Source of the DNA: Owenia fusiformis
Taxonomy: Eukaryota > Annelida > Polychaeta > Sabellida > Oweniidae
DNA: 64,000 bases
Assembly (NCBI GenBank): GCA_903813345.2
Contig: CAIIXF020000005.1
Span: 39,869,375 to 39,933,374 of the forward strand
Direction: 5' to 3'
A program made the translations under genes and the position numbers. Below, piece by piece: positions 37,201-46,478 of the stretch (the first letter of the stretch is position 1; each line of letters starts with the position of its first letter). The notes under the pieces are model-generated. The model had not been told where the DNA came from and searched no databases. It saw nothing but the letters and a program-made list of their open reading frames with translations.

Positions 37201-38437
37201 TCTTCTCCAAGTGATATTTAAGACCATTGGCACTAGAATCATACAGAGACATCATATGTACATAAATGTAAGAGAACATGGGGTGAATATACTTAAGTTA
37301 ACTGTGATGCCATTCAACATATCAGAAAACTAGATATAACAAAAATCTAAATGAGTGAGGGAAACTTTGACTAACATTAAGGCTGATCTCTAGTTACTAA
37401 ACCTGACAGGTTAACTGTGTGTGGGAGCATTATAAATACATGTCAGATAAAATCTGGGAAATCTAAATAATATAAGCAGAGTATGGAGTCAAATGCATGA
37501 GTTTATATTTACCTTTTAAACGTTTTCTGACATCTATGGCATTCATATGGTCTCTCGACACTGTTGTGTGTGCGCATGTGATATCTCAGTCCAGGGGAGC
37601 TTGTTAACACCTTATTGCAACCATCCAAAGGACAATGAAGAAGCTTTGCGGGGCTTATACCACTCTCCCCATGGCTGCGTAGGAATTCAGCCATCTTCTC
37701 TGTTTTTACATGAGGTCTTTTCTGAAATAAATAAAAGTAAATGTAGTCTAATGATTGATGAAGGGTACACCTACAATAATATTTGTGAAGAAGTCCATGG
37801 AATTATAGTCTTTAAGGCATAAGCTAGCCTATGAGGCTTAAAGTTTTTACAATGCAGGCCCTAGATTGGCAAAGATGAAGTAAAAATGGGACAGTATAAT
37901 GTCATCTTGACTTCATGTAATTTGTATCAAATATGCATTTAATGAAGAAATTTCTAACATTGATCTCATAAGAATATTTTAGGTTGCTGCCATAACATAG
38001 CCTCAAATGACCTTGCAAAGTGTAAGCAGAGAAAAGGAAAGTAGACTGTCCTCACTTCAAATGAAAAATTAGCTGCCAAAACCTTATTCAAAATAAATCT
38101 TTGTATGAAAAGTTTGATCTTCAATTATTTATCTTTCAGAATAACATTATGATTGATTGCATACAAATATTCTTCTTGGACAAAAAGTCACTTCTTTCAT
38201 ACCTATTTTGAACCAGATTTGCAATAAAAAATACAACTCATAGTAAAAACTTTATGACAAAAACAAAAGAGGTTTCTAGCCTATCGATGGAACAATATGC
38301 AATATAAAATGGACCATTGGTAGAATTCATATTTTTCAATGATGAGCACATGGTGTCACCTTGAGATTATCGTTTCTGATTGAGTTATTTTGACTTTATT
38401 TATCAATAAAAATTTAACCTACCTCAACTGACGCCAT
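25225..38437 (-). CDS. HBP1: HBP1-type HMG-box transcription factor with N-terminal zinc fingers, 600 aa
   Basis: Thirteen exons in transcript order: 38437-38423, 37721-37513, 37232-37093, 36427-36058, 35634-35488, 35191-35082, 28580-28472, 28178-28018, 27407-27269, 26396-26339, 26113-25935, 25663-25519 and 25245-25225. All phases close at 601 codons. Residues 35-57 form a C2H2 finger (C-X4-C-X12-H-X3-H). Residues 66-88 form a C2HC finger (C-X2-C-X12-H-X5-C). Near 230 is the HBP1 motif NWLEELAEIATGPQSPLM. An AXH domain spans about 317-486 (VWQCF..., LDHPFYVKDKGWSS, GIPCCE, YDFTP.DSSAV). The HMG box spans about 518-590 (KRPMNAFMIFAKKYRLEYTQ, CWKRRRSNSG). Known HBP1 is a nuclear repressor of cell-cycle and Wnt targets and lacks the fingers in vertebrates. 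The 5-codon first exon and 6-residue last exon are the least certain. Vertebrate HBP1 is about 514 aa. Confidence 0.92.
26953..27043 (-). repeat. Short copy of the hairpin-ended family
   Basis: Reverse orientation: CAAGGCATTAATATGCATAA, TGTCACCAC, a deleted middle, then ATAACAATATGTCACCAC and the hairpin partner GTGGTGACATA. It lies in HBP1 intron 9. Confidence 0.75.
29042..29070. repeat. 29-bp perfect palindrome in HBP1 intron 6
   Basis: AGCGGGCAGATATA is followed by one C and its exact reverse complement. A further half copy (TATATCTGCCCGCT) lies at about 29089-29102. Confidence 0.8.
29249..29532. repeat. Hairpin module at the left edge of the large intron element
   Basis: About 58 bp at 29249-29306 (CAATTGAGAAATTTTACAAG onward to CCTATTCCATGA) is reverse-complemented at 29474-29531. 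The 165-bp loop includes CCCCTAATTTGGAAAAATGG and CTAGGTCAACTGACCTA, which reappear inverted at 34745-34860. Confidence 0.8.
29526..34899. mobile_element. Large (~5.4 kb) non-coding inverted-repeat element in HBP1 intron 6
   Basis: CAATTACATACAATCCAACC plus CTATTCCATGACATATGCT at the left is reverse-complemented at 34862-34899. The preceding left module (29290-29420) is reverse-complemented at 34745-34870 over about 130 near-identical bases. The interior has no open frame above about 85 codons and no transposase motif. It holds a ~190-bp tandem duplication (about 29760-30140, core GGGCCGTTTAACCAAACGAG), degenerate repeats with the core GGATCCACAAAG..CTTGG (31090-31860), and three ~210-bp units (31866-32470, core GAAGTCTGGA.CTGGAGTGA). 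Probably non-autonomous. The target duplication is not resolved because the left edge is itself a hairpin. Confidence 0.65.
36928..37081. repeat. Palindromic MITE-like hairpin in HBP1 intron 3
   Basis: Arms of about 62 bp face each other around a 28-bp loop. The left arm contains CGAATACACCCCTTAGGGCT and AGGCACAAA; the right arm contains TTTGTGCCTAGCCCTGCGG and GGTGTATTCG. A related end (TTTTGTGCCTAGCCCTAAGG) is at 61298. It ends only about 12 bp from the exon 3 boundary at 37093. Confidence 0.75.
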
Positions 38438-38792
38438 TATTTCCAAAGTTTAGCTTTGTTGACCTACTTATGATTAGATTTAATACCACGTGATCAAATT
38501 TGAAGATTTTCATTGGATATTGAAAAAGATGAATATGAATATGCATTAGCAAACACCTGTAAAACACTGGACTGAAGAACATTGCCTAATGGCCACTAGA
38601 AGAGAGTGTAGCTAGGATGAAAATCGAAGAGCATATCTTCATGATGTGCTAAAAACTGCAAGGGAAGTATAAGCTAGACCGTAAACACTTTTCCGCAAAG
38701 GTTTCAGATTCTATCAATAGTTCTGTATCAACCATTATACAACGAGTGAACTCTTAACCAGTGATAAACATATCGGTCACGTGATATTCAAA
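38438..38792. promoter_or_regulatory. Shared (bidirectional) promoter region of HBP1 and ALG10
   Basis: The start codons of HBP1 (38437, minus) and ALG10 (38793, plus) are 355 bp apart, head to head. The stretch must hold both 5' untranslated regions and promoters. CACGTG occurs at 38487 (CCACGTGATC) and at 38778 (GTCACGTGATA); these E-box-like sites also read as TCACGTGA, typical of CLEAR/USF-type factors. No TATA box is placed with confidence. Confidence 0.6.
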
Positions 38793-41700
38793 ATGGCGAA
38801 CGTTCCGAATCAGTCAACGTTGGCATTTTTTGAGGTTTTAGGGATTTTCCTTGGACTGTCGGGCTGTTTACTATTGAAAGTCACACACGTTCAGAATGGA
38901 CCATATATGGACGAAATTTTTCATATTGGACAAGTCACAAAATACTGCAAGGGTTTGTTTGAAGAGGTAAAGTGATTTTTTCAAAATAACATCTGCAGTG
39001 CAGTGCAGCTGCCTATAGTATCACAGTGTCAATATGACCACAAACTTCAAGAGGAGGGAAACCCCAGAGCTCAGAGATAACCTCAAAATTACCACTTACG
39101 TACCACCTTCGTTTGTCACAAAATTGCCACCATTTAGTTTTTAATTGACCACATACGTAATGACCACATACATGTACACCGTCAATCATCAATGTAAACT
39201 TATAACTTGTACATCATATCTTTCTTTGTCTTGACGTCAAGAAATAACAAGTTACAGGGTCCTAATTATTGTACGGTCCTAATGGTAGCACGATTGTCCT
39301 AAATATTTAAAGAGATCGAGTCGTCCAGATTTCTATTGTGGACAATCAGTAACATAGGCCCCGGGAACATGTATAAACATACATGACCACATACATGTAC
39401 ACCGTCAATCATCAATGATGTAAACTTATAACTTGTACATCATATCTTTCTTTGTCTTGACGTCAAGAAAGAAATAACAAGTTACAGGGTCCTAATTATT
39501 GCACAGTCCTAATGGTAGCACGATTGTCCTAAATATTTAAAGAGATCGAGTCGTCCAGATTTCTATTGTGGACAATCAGTAACATAGGCCCCGGGAACAT
39601 GTATAAACATACGTGACCACATACATGTACACCGTCAATCATCAATGATGTAAACTTATAACTTGTACATCATATCTTTCTTTGTCTTGACGTCAAGAAA
39701 GAAATAACAAGTTACAGGGTCCTAATTATTGCACAGTCCTAATGGTAGCACGATTGTCCTAAATATTTAAAGAGATCGAGTCGTCCAGATTTCTATTGTG
39801 GACAATCAGTAACATAGGCCCCGGGAACATGTATAAAATAGCGAGTCGACATCTGTATTACTACTTCTTAATACAGATGTCGACTCGCTATTTTATACAT
39901 GTTCCCGGGGCCTATGATCGGTAATGTGCCAATATAATTGCTCATAAAACATCTTATCTACACTTAGTGTACTAAATGTATAATAACATTGAAAAATAAA
40001 TTTGATATTTATTGGCAAAATAAATAACCGGAGGATATCGTAATGATATACTCCCGGCAGAGGATATCGTGACGATATACTCCGGAAAACCAATATGCGG
40101 AGGATATTGTGACGATATACTCCGCTTGTTGATTTCCCGCCAAATTGACTCTATTTGGCATGGAATTCATTTTGCAATGATATTATACATTTAGTACACT
40201 CCTTGTAAGTGTAGGCTAATAAGAACATCCTGTGATTTTTTTCAGAATATCATTTTAATCTACTCGTCATATTGATATATGCACTTGTTCGCTTTGCTCT
40301 CTCGTGCAGATATCAATATCACCTCGTAAATAAAAATGATATTCCTTAAAATCATAGGATATCCTATAAATATCTACCTTAGATATATCTTGAGACCAAA
40401 TCATAAACACGATATCGACAATATACTGAGGATATCAACAGGACAACCAAAAGAACAACCAACTGTCAGAATTGAACGCAGTAAGTGGAAAACAGAATAC
40501 AATGTAATCAAGGGGTTACTCTAATTGTGTTTTTAGGAGACCCAATCTCTTTAAAATATGCATCCACCTCTTTATAGTGATATTAGCACCAGCTTTATAG
40601 ATGATGACACACTGTCTTTGATGACTTACTTTCTGAATCTTGTGACATGGCAAAATATGCTAAGATACAGCAAGACAAGAGACGAATTGAGTCATCTTTG
40701 AACTCTGGGGTTTCCCTCCTCTTAACTGTCAATACCGGTCAGTGTCACTACTCATAGTGTCATTCTGTGTAACTTTTCAAGTTGAATATGTATCTCAAGG
40801 TCACCATTATCACAAGGAACAAAGCTTGAAAGAGATAAAGTGAAGCCCTCCATCTGACTGTCTCTTTCTTCTGCACGGCCCTAATGTACGGCCATTGTTC
40901 ATGTGCCATTGAGTCTCTATAAGTTCCTGCTTTACACTCTCGTGGTATTTTATTATAATTTCAGTGGGATCCAAAAATCACAACATTACCAGGATTATAC
41001 CTGCTTTCATCATCCCTTATGCAGTCACTTTCCTGGTTCTTTGGATATCGCGTAGCAGACCTATGCACTGTCTTCTGGTTAAGAGGAATCAATGTTATCC
41101 TGGCTACTGGCAATTTCTGTTTGTTATTTGCCTTGCTGAGAAAACTTCATGGAGGAAACAAGGTACAGTGAATATATACAACATTTAACATTTACAATAT
41201 ATATACTAGGAAGGCTTATAGGTAAGGACCTGAGGATAACATCATTGGTCTCTCTCTTTTTAAGGAATTATAAAATATGAAAAAGATATGAACTTGTACA
41301 ATAAACATTATTTTATTTTCAGGGGCTATCATCCACATGGTACCTCTTAAACACAGCTACCCTAGCAACATTTCCTGTACTCTACTTCTGCACATTTCTC
41401 TATTACACTGACACTGGTTCAACATTCTTCACACTAGCGATGTATCTCATGCATCTCCATGGAAACAGCAAGATGGCCGCTGGTGTAGGAATAGCTGCAA
41501 TTTTATTTCGACAGACAAATATTATATGGGTGATATTTGTTGCAGGTAAGTCAAAATTTTGAATGTCAGGAATTTATCCCAAGTTTTATTAATTTCCTAT
41601 CAAACAAATTGGGCAAAACCTGAATTACATAGTGTCTGCATTGGCACTTTTTTGTTATATTTAAATGCATATGGTCTATTAGCCTTGCCCCAAGTCGGTC

Positions 41701-43882
41701 TCTTTTACTTATCTTGATTTCTATTATGACCGCCTTGTACCAAAGAGAAAGCCACGTGCTTTACCGACAGTTTGTTTATGTCGGTGATTTTGACCAATAG
41801 CACGCGATCTTTCAATGTCTAAATATAGGTTACAAACACACGAGGTAATGCTAATGTCGATTTTGCTCCAATCAGCAAGTTAGTATCTGAACCTTTGATA
41901 ATGGCATTGTGGGAAGTCCTACCTCGCTTTACTATCATAAGCTTTGAAAACTGAAAATGACCCTCGCAAAATTGATAAACGTTTTATTTGCTAAATATAA
42001 TTGAAAGTAATTTGAATGTATTTTGAATATTGAACCGATTTAATATCAGAGAGTTGATGACTGATCGGTTCACATATAAACACTTATAGTTATGCTGTAA
42101 AAAGGATAATGAAAAGTAATTATATTTCTGGTGAATGCGTTTTATTGTAAGGGAGATACCTGGATTTGCAGACTGCAAGCATGCCGCATGGTTGTTATAA
42201 CTTCACAACCGCATGGCGAACACGTGGATTTATTTATTGATTTTGTATACGACTACCGCTATTGGCTAATGCTATAGCGCACGCGTCATAGTTGGTGCAT
42301 AATTTATCATAATAACAGTGGAGACCTATCGGATTACACAAGGCGGTAATAATTCAAGATCAGATAAAGTAAAAAATACCGACTTGTGGCAAGGCTAATG
42401 GTCTATGGGTATAGATGTTCTGCTAAAATGCTATTTTCATGATCCCTACTGGTTTTAAGATGGTCTCTAGTCCAACCTAGGTGATGTGATATGCATGTAA
42501 TCAAGTTACGATAAGACAATCCTATCAAAAATAAATCAATTTTGTACCACAAGTTTTGTAAGGTGTTGTTATTGTAGAAATAGAGGAGAATTATATGAAA
42601 TTGCAGGCCCGTAGCCAGGATTTGCCAAGGGAGGGGGGGGGGGCTCAGTATTCAAAAATTTCCAGGGGGGTTCATATTTGACAATTTTGGCCCAAATATG
42701 GCTAAAATCACTTGAGAAGTGCTCAAAATGGTGAAAAACTGCATGATTTTGAAAGACACGTTTTCTCATCGCTATTGTGAAAATTATTTCACTCTAGTGA
42801 TCGTTATAGCTACTTAATAAGCAATATTCAAATTGGTTGTGACGTTATTGCCCCCCACGTGATCTGGGCCAATCTGGTTGATCAGTCAATTTTATTACGT
42901 TATTTATGACCATTGACAGTTATCTAACATTTCTTTTATAATGGCTATCGTAAGAACTATACGTTGGGCTTACAATGAAGAAAACCACTGCAAGTTGAGA
43001 AAACCTATTTCAGTTGCCCTTTAAATGCCATGTTTTCTTCTTGCAGGACTCACTGTAGAGAAGGTCATCAATGATTATATTCAACCTGAGAAGAAAGAAA
43101 TCACTCAGGAGGACATTCAGAACCCAAAATACATTGGGATAATCCTCCTACGAATCAAAAATGATCTTCAAAACAATAGAACAGGAATAACACAACTCAT
43201 AATGAATCTCATCAAAGCAGTGTGGATGTACATCATTGTTGGATTGGGATTCACAACATTTGTCATCATCAATAATGGAATTGTTGTTGGTGATCGCAAC
43301 AATCACGAGGCGTGCTTACACTTTCCTCAAATATTCTACTTTTGTTGTGTGGTGGTAGGATTTTCCATTCCACATTTTCTCAATGCACAAACAATATTAG
43401 GATTTTTGAAATTTGTTTTGAAGCATCCATTTGTGACGATTTTAGGAAGTGGTTTATGCTTTTTAGGAGTTCATTTTTTCACATATGAACACAAGTTTCT
43501 ACTGGCAGACAATAGGCATTATACATTTTATATATGGGCAAGAATCTTTAGAAGACATTGGCTGATACCGTATATGTTGATCCCAGGCTATGTATTTGCC
43601 ATATGGACTGTTAGCTCATTTTTGAAATGCAAAGGTATTTTATGGAAACTAGTTTTCCTAGTATGTCTTGTTACTGCTACTGTACCTCAAAAGCTGCTCG
43701 AATTTAGATACTTTATTATCCCATATTTGATCTTTAGACTGAACATGAAGCCTTCCTCTTCCTTCCAAACCTTTTTGGAGTTTTTGTTGTATTTTGTTGT
43801 GAATGCATTGACTTTATACATGTTTCTACAAAAGCCATTTAGTTGGCCAAACACAGACGGAGTCCAGAGATTTATGTGGTGA
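38793..43882 (+). CDS. ALG10: ALG10 alpha-1,2-glucosyltransferase, 476 aa
   Basis: Exons 38793-38966, 40965-41162, 41323-41545 and 43047-43882 join in phase (477 codons). The enzyme adds the third, terminal glucose to the dolichol-linked N-glycan precursor in the ER lumen, from dolichyl-phosphate-glucose (GT59/DIE2-ALG10 family). Family marks: an N-terminal membrane segment followed by PYMDEIFHIGQVTKYC, then WDPKITTLPGLYL at the start of exon 2, AAILFRQTNIIWVIFVAG, the long last exon of hydrophobic helices, RHWLIPYMLIPGYV, and the terminal NTDGVQRFMW, as in human ALG10 (473 aa). About 10-12 membrane spans are expected. An in-frame GTG upstream (38781) is ignored in favour of the first ATG. 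The introns hold a satellite-like array and a 718-bp transposon. Confidence 0.95.
39161..39836. repeat. Three ~225-230-bp tandem units in ALG10 intron 1
   Basis: Units start at about 39161, 39384 and 39614 with TGACCACATACATGTACACC. They are nearly identical and end with GGCCCCGGGAACATGTATAAA. Each has an internal inverted repeat around TCTTGACGTCAAGA and paired GTCCTAAT motifs. Near identity indicates recent amplification. Confidence 0.92.
39813..39916. repeat. Perfect 104-bp palindrome (48-bp arms, 8-nt loop)
   Basis: The left arm runs 39813-39860 (starting CATAGGCCCCGGGAACATG, ending GACATCTGTATTA). The right arm at 39869-39916 is its exact reverse complement; the loop is CTACTTCT. The outer 25 bp of the left arm are the end of the third tandem unit, so the palindrome caps the array. 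Confidence 0.95.
40029..40124. repeat. Three short palindromic GGAGGATATCGT units
   Basis: GGAGGATATCGTAATGATATACTCC and two variants (…ATCGTGACGAT…, …ATTGTGACGAT…) occur at 40030, 40057 and 40099. Each is self-complementary over its outer arms. No function assigned. Confidence 0.75.
41680..42397. mobile_element. TIR element with 9-bp target duplication, copy 2 (718 bp)
   Basis: ATGGTCTAT is duplicated at 41671-41679 and 42398-42406. Ends are TAGCCTTGCCCCAAGTCGGT and its inverted counterpart (CCGACTTGTGGCAAGGCTA). The reversed right end matches the left end of copy 1, so the two copies are in opposite orientation. Insertion is in ALG10 intron 3. Confidence 0.88.
42763..43022 (+). repeat. Dispersed repeat abutting the ALG10 exon 4 acceptor
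   Basis: It shares blocks with 50684-51119: GTGAAAATTATTTCACTCTA, AATATTCAAATTGGTTGTGA, CCCACGTGATCT, CTACGTTGGGCTTACAATG and TATTTCAGTTG.CCTTTAAAT. This copy lacks about 150 bp present in the other. It ends about 24 bp before exon 4. Confidence 0.8.
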
Positions 43883-44059
43883 TGTTGCATACATTAATGG
43901 ATAGTGTAATTAATAGACCACTATGATGAAAATACACCCGTTGTATTTAGGGATACTGTTGTTATGCATTTACAAGAAAATATTTTCTCACCAAAATATT
44001 TATCACTTTTAAATTGTTTCCTCATCTTTGACATTTTTGAGCATATTTTTCAAAATATA

Positions 44060-44210
44060 CAGTAATCCTGTTGCTAGGTGTTCACTGCAGATAGGGTAAT
44101 TTATTGATACAGAAGTCAATCATGTTAATATAGAGAATGTGCAGAGGAAGGGTGTCCACTCAAGACAGGTGCTCACTAGAGAGAGGTGTTCACTAAGACA
44201 GGTTTTACTG
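44060..44210. mobile_element. Tigger/pogo-type MITE, 151 bp
   Basis: TA-CAGTAATCCTGTTGC at the left and AAGACAGGTTTTACTG-TA at the right, with internal GGTGTTCACT repeats, matching the ends of the larger element at 10654. Confidence 0.7.
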
Positions 44211-44436
44211 TAATACATTCACTGGCATATATCTGGGTTTTTTGGGTAATTAAAACACTTTATTAGCATTTTAGCACAAAACTAGATTCTAGACATGATC
44301 ATTCTGGACTCAATATGACAGCAACAAATTAAAATGCATCTGTATTATTCTGTACGTATACCAATTGAAACATGACTTCATCAGGTACATTGAATGCCAT
44401 AGTAAATCCCCTTGAAAAAAACAAATTGGCAGATAA

Positions 44437-44854
44437 GGCCATAAGAAGTAGATTCTTTGTTTTGCGTCCTGGCAAATTCCAAATCATGCAAGGGTACAAG
44501 GAAAACAAACACAGACCCAAGAAAAAACACAAACATACATTTTATGGGCATAAAAAGGGATGACATACGAATTTGCAGTGATTACAAACACATATCTATA
44601 CATTTTTATATACAATATATTTAAACATAGGTATTATTCAAGGGTAAAAATAAGAATGAATGCCAAAGTCATCAATACAATGTCAACTTTGACGCACGCC
44701 AAATTATCCACCATTTCGTCTGATTCTGATTGATCAAGATGCGATGGTACTTTCAGACCCTAGTGATTGCTATTTGTATGTGTTTGTTTTTTCTGATTTA
44801 CTCCAAATCGTGCAAGCAAGGGGACGCAAAACAAAGAATCTACTTCTTATGGCC
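44437..44854. mobile_element. PIF/Harbinger-like MITE, 418 bp
   Basis: The ends are inverted repeats of 34 bp without mismatch (GGCCATAAGAAGTAGATTCT onward to GCGTCC), and weaker pairing continues inward. Both ends are flanked by TAA, the 3-bp duplication typical of PIF/Harbinger elements. No transposase. Confidence 0.8.
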
Positions 44855-45104
44855 TAAGTTCAGTTCTACATGTATGTTTTAGACATTCTAACTTCAATGA
44901 ATTATGGAATTTAATTCGATTCAAGACCTATGCATGCCCCAGAACTCAAGAATTCTACTCACACATGGTTATGTTTAGGTGTTGGTGTCACACTGTATGA
45001 CAATCTTGGAAAATTAAAAGATGTGTTTTTGCTATTCTAAAATAGGAATTTGCCAAATTGAATGTGTAAATTGTGTATTTTCATTAAATGTAGTAGGACT
45101 GATC

Positions 45105-45438
45105 CAGGGGCGGATCTGGGAACCAACAAGGGGGAGGGGCCCAAAATTCAGGTCAGAAAAAAGAACGTCTGCGCATGCGCAGAAAAAAAATTTGGGCCCC
45201 TAAAACCTGAAAGTGGGCCCAAATTTTGAAATTTGAGGCCCATTTTCTTCAAAATTTGGCCTGAAATTAAAAAATAAGGCCTCAAAAGGCCCAGTAATGA
45301 CCAAAGAGGCCGACTTTTTGGGGCCCGAAGGCCTTTTTTGGCCCCAAATTTTTTTTGGCCCCAATTTCTTTTTCTGGGCCCACCCAAGGGGGGGGGGGGG
45401 GCCCGGGCCCCCAGGCCCCCCCCCCTAATCCGCCAGTG
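45105..45438. mobile_element. hAT-like non-autonomous element with G/C homopolymer runs
   Basis: CAGGGGCGGATCTGGG at the left and TAATCCGCCAGTG at the right are typical hAT-type ends. TGATC is repeated on both sides (5 bp; hAT normally gives 8, so the boundary is uncertain). The interior is made of GGCCC-rich near-palindromic copies and a long G/C run, which may be misassembled. Confidence 0.6.
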
Positions 45439-45743
45439 TGATCTGTGAAACATAGACAATACTTCTGAAAATGTATAAACCGACATTGCTTAGAATCTCA
45501 TTTTCAATCTTGTCAGTGTTTTAAATAATGTTAGATTCTATGTAAAATTTAATAAATATATTATTAAAAATACGTGCAGCTGTGTATTTAATTTTTAAAT
45601 TAACATAGGAGCAATGCTGAGAACAAACAACTTGCACCACAGTACATCTCAAGCACATTGCTAAAAATACTTACATTGTATTTAGAACCAGGTTTTGAGA
45701 CACGTAGAACAATTTTGTCAAGTATTATAATTTTACTTTCAAA

Positions 45744-46470
45744 ATGTTGCAATTGGTTTGGTTTTGTTCGTTGATGGTTGTTGCAGTTAAAAGTAAGTTT
45801 TTTGTCAACAATTAATTGTAAGATTAGAAGATTTGTTCACAATGAAGATGAAGCGTTTGATATTTCAATAAATAGAAAAATACGTTTTAGAGAATGATAC
45901 ATCAGTGCCATTTTCAATAGATTTTACTCTTAACATTGCCATATTTTAGGAAATTAAACTGAATCACAATTTGAAATAGAGCTGACAAAAAGTTTTAAAA
46001 AGCAAGCCCAATATCCTGTTTAAGAACCCCTATTCTTACTATTGAAAATGGATTCTTGCAATACTGTCCAACATGAATTTGCTTGTTGAGACTCAATCAA
46101 CTTAAGTTCTAAGAAAATGAGGATTTCACCAAGAGTGCCATTGACTTAACATGGAGATGCTAATTCAATTGACTTTTATCCTGCATATCTAAGTAAAGTG
46201 TGAAAGTGGCAAAAAGTTCTCCAATTTGTTTAATAAAGAATTCTATATTTTAATGTTGTTCCTTTAGGCCAAGAAGCCTGTCCCTCAGAGTGTGTCAGTT
46301 TCTGCCAGGAGGATGATGACTATTCTGGTGGTACTACCCAGTGTGTCCTAAATGTGTCGGGAGAATCTGCGTGCTCAAATGTAGATGGGGCCATTTTTGA
46401 TGGTTTGTGTCTCCCTGATGATGCAAATGATGAAAACATATACAATTGTTGTTTCGTAGATGGACCTTAA
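45744..46470 (+). CDS. Secreted acidic eight-cysteine peptide, 83 aa
   Basis: Two exons, 45744-45792 and 46268-46470, joined by gtaagt and tttag in phase 1, ending TAA. Residues 1-17 are a signal peptide (MLQLVWFCSLMVVAVKS) with a hydrophobic core. The mature part has cysteines at 21, 25, 29, 42, 52, 64, 77 and 78 (spacing C3C3C12C9C11C12CC), enough for four disulfides. It has one N-glycosylation site (N45-V-S). It contains fourteen Asp/Glu and no Lys, Arg or His, which is extreme. A polyadenylation signal follows at once. The cysteine spacing does not match a family I can name; a defence, venom-type or matrix peptide are all possible, and no function is claimed. The phase-consistent join, signal peptide and poly(A) signal argue for a real gene despite its small size. 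Confidence 0.72.
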
Positions 46471-46472
46471 TC

Positions 46473-46478
46473 AATAAA
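46473..46478 (+). terminator. Polyadenylation signal of the Cys-rich peptide gene
   Basis: AATAAA begins 3 bp after the TAA stop codon, giving a very short 3' untranslated region. Confidence 0.6.

Larger units (their letters stand above)
43883..45743. other. ALG10 3' flank and intergenic region
   Basis: No further gene was seen. It contains three transposon-like elements (44060-44210, 44437-44854 and 45105-45438) in AT-rich sequence. The ALG10 polyadenylation site is not identified. Confidence 0.5.

Noticed and set aside
39893-40093. Minus-strand 66-codon frame
   Set aside because: Produced by the palindrome and GGAGGATATCGT repeats; no support.
45148-45486. 112-codon minus-strand frame rich in Pro, Gly and Arg
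   Set aside because: Translated from the G/C homopolymer interior of the hAT-like element; low complexity, not a gene.
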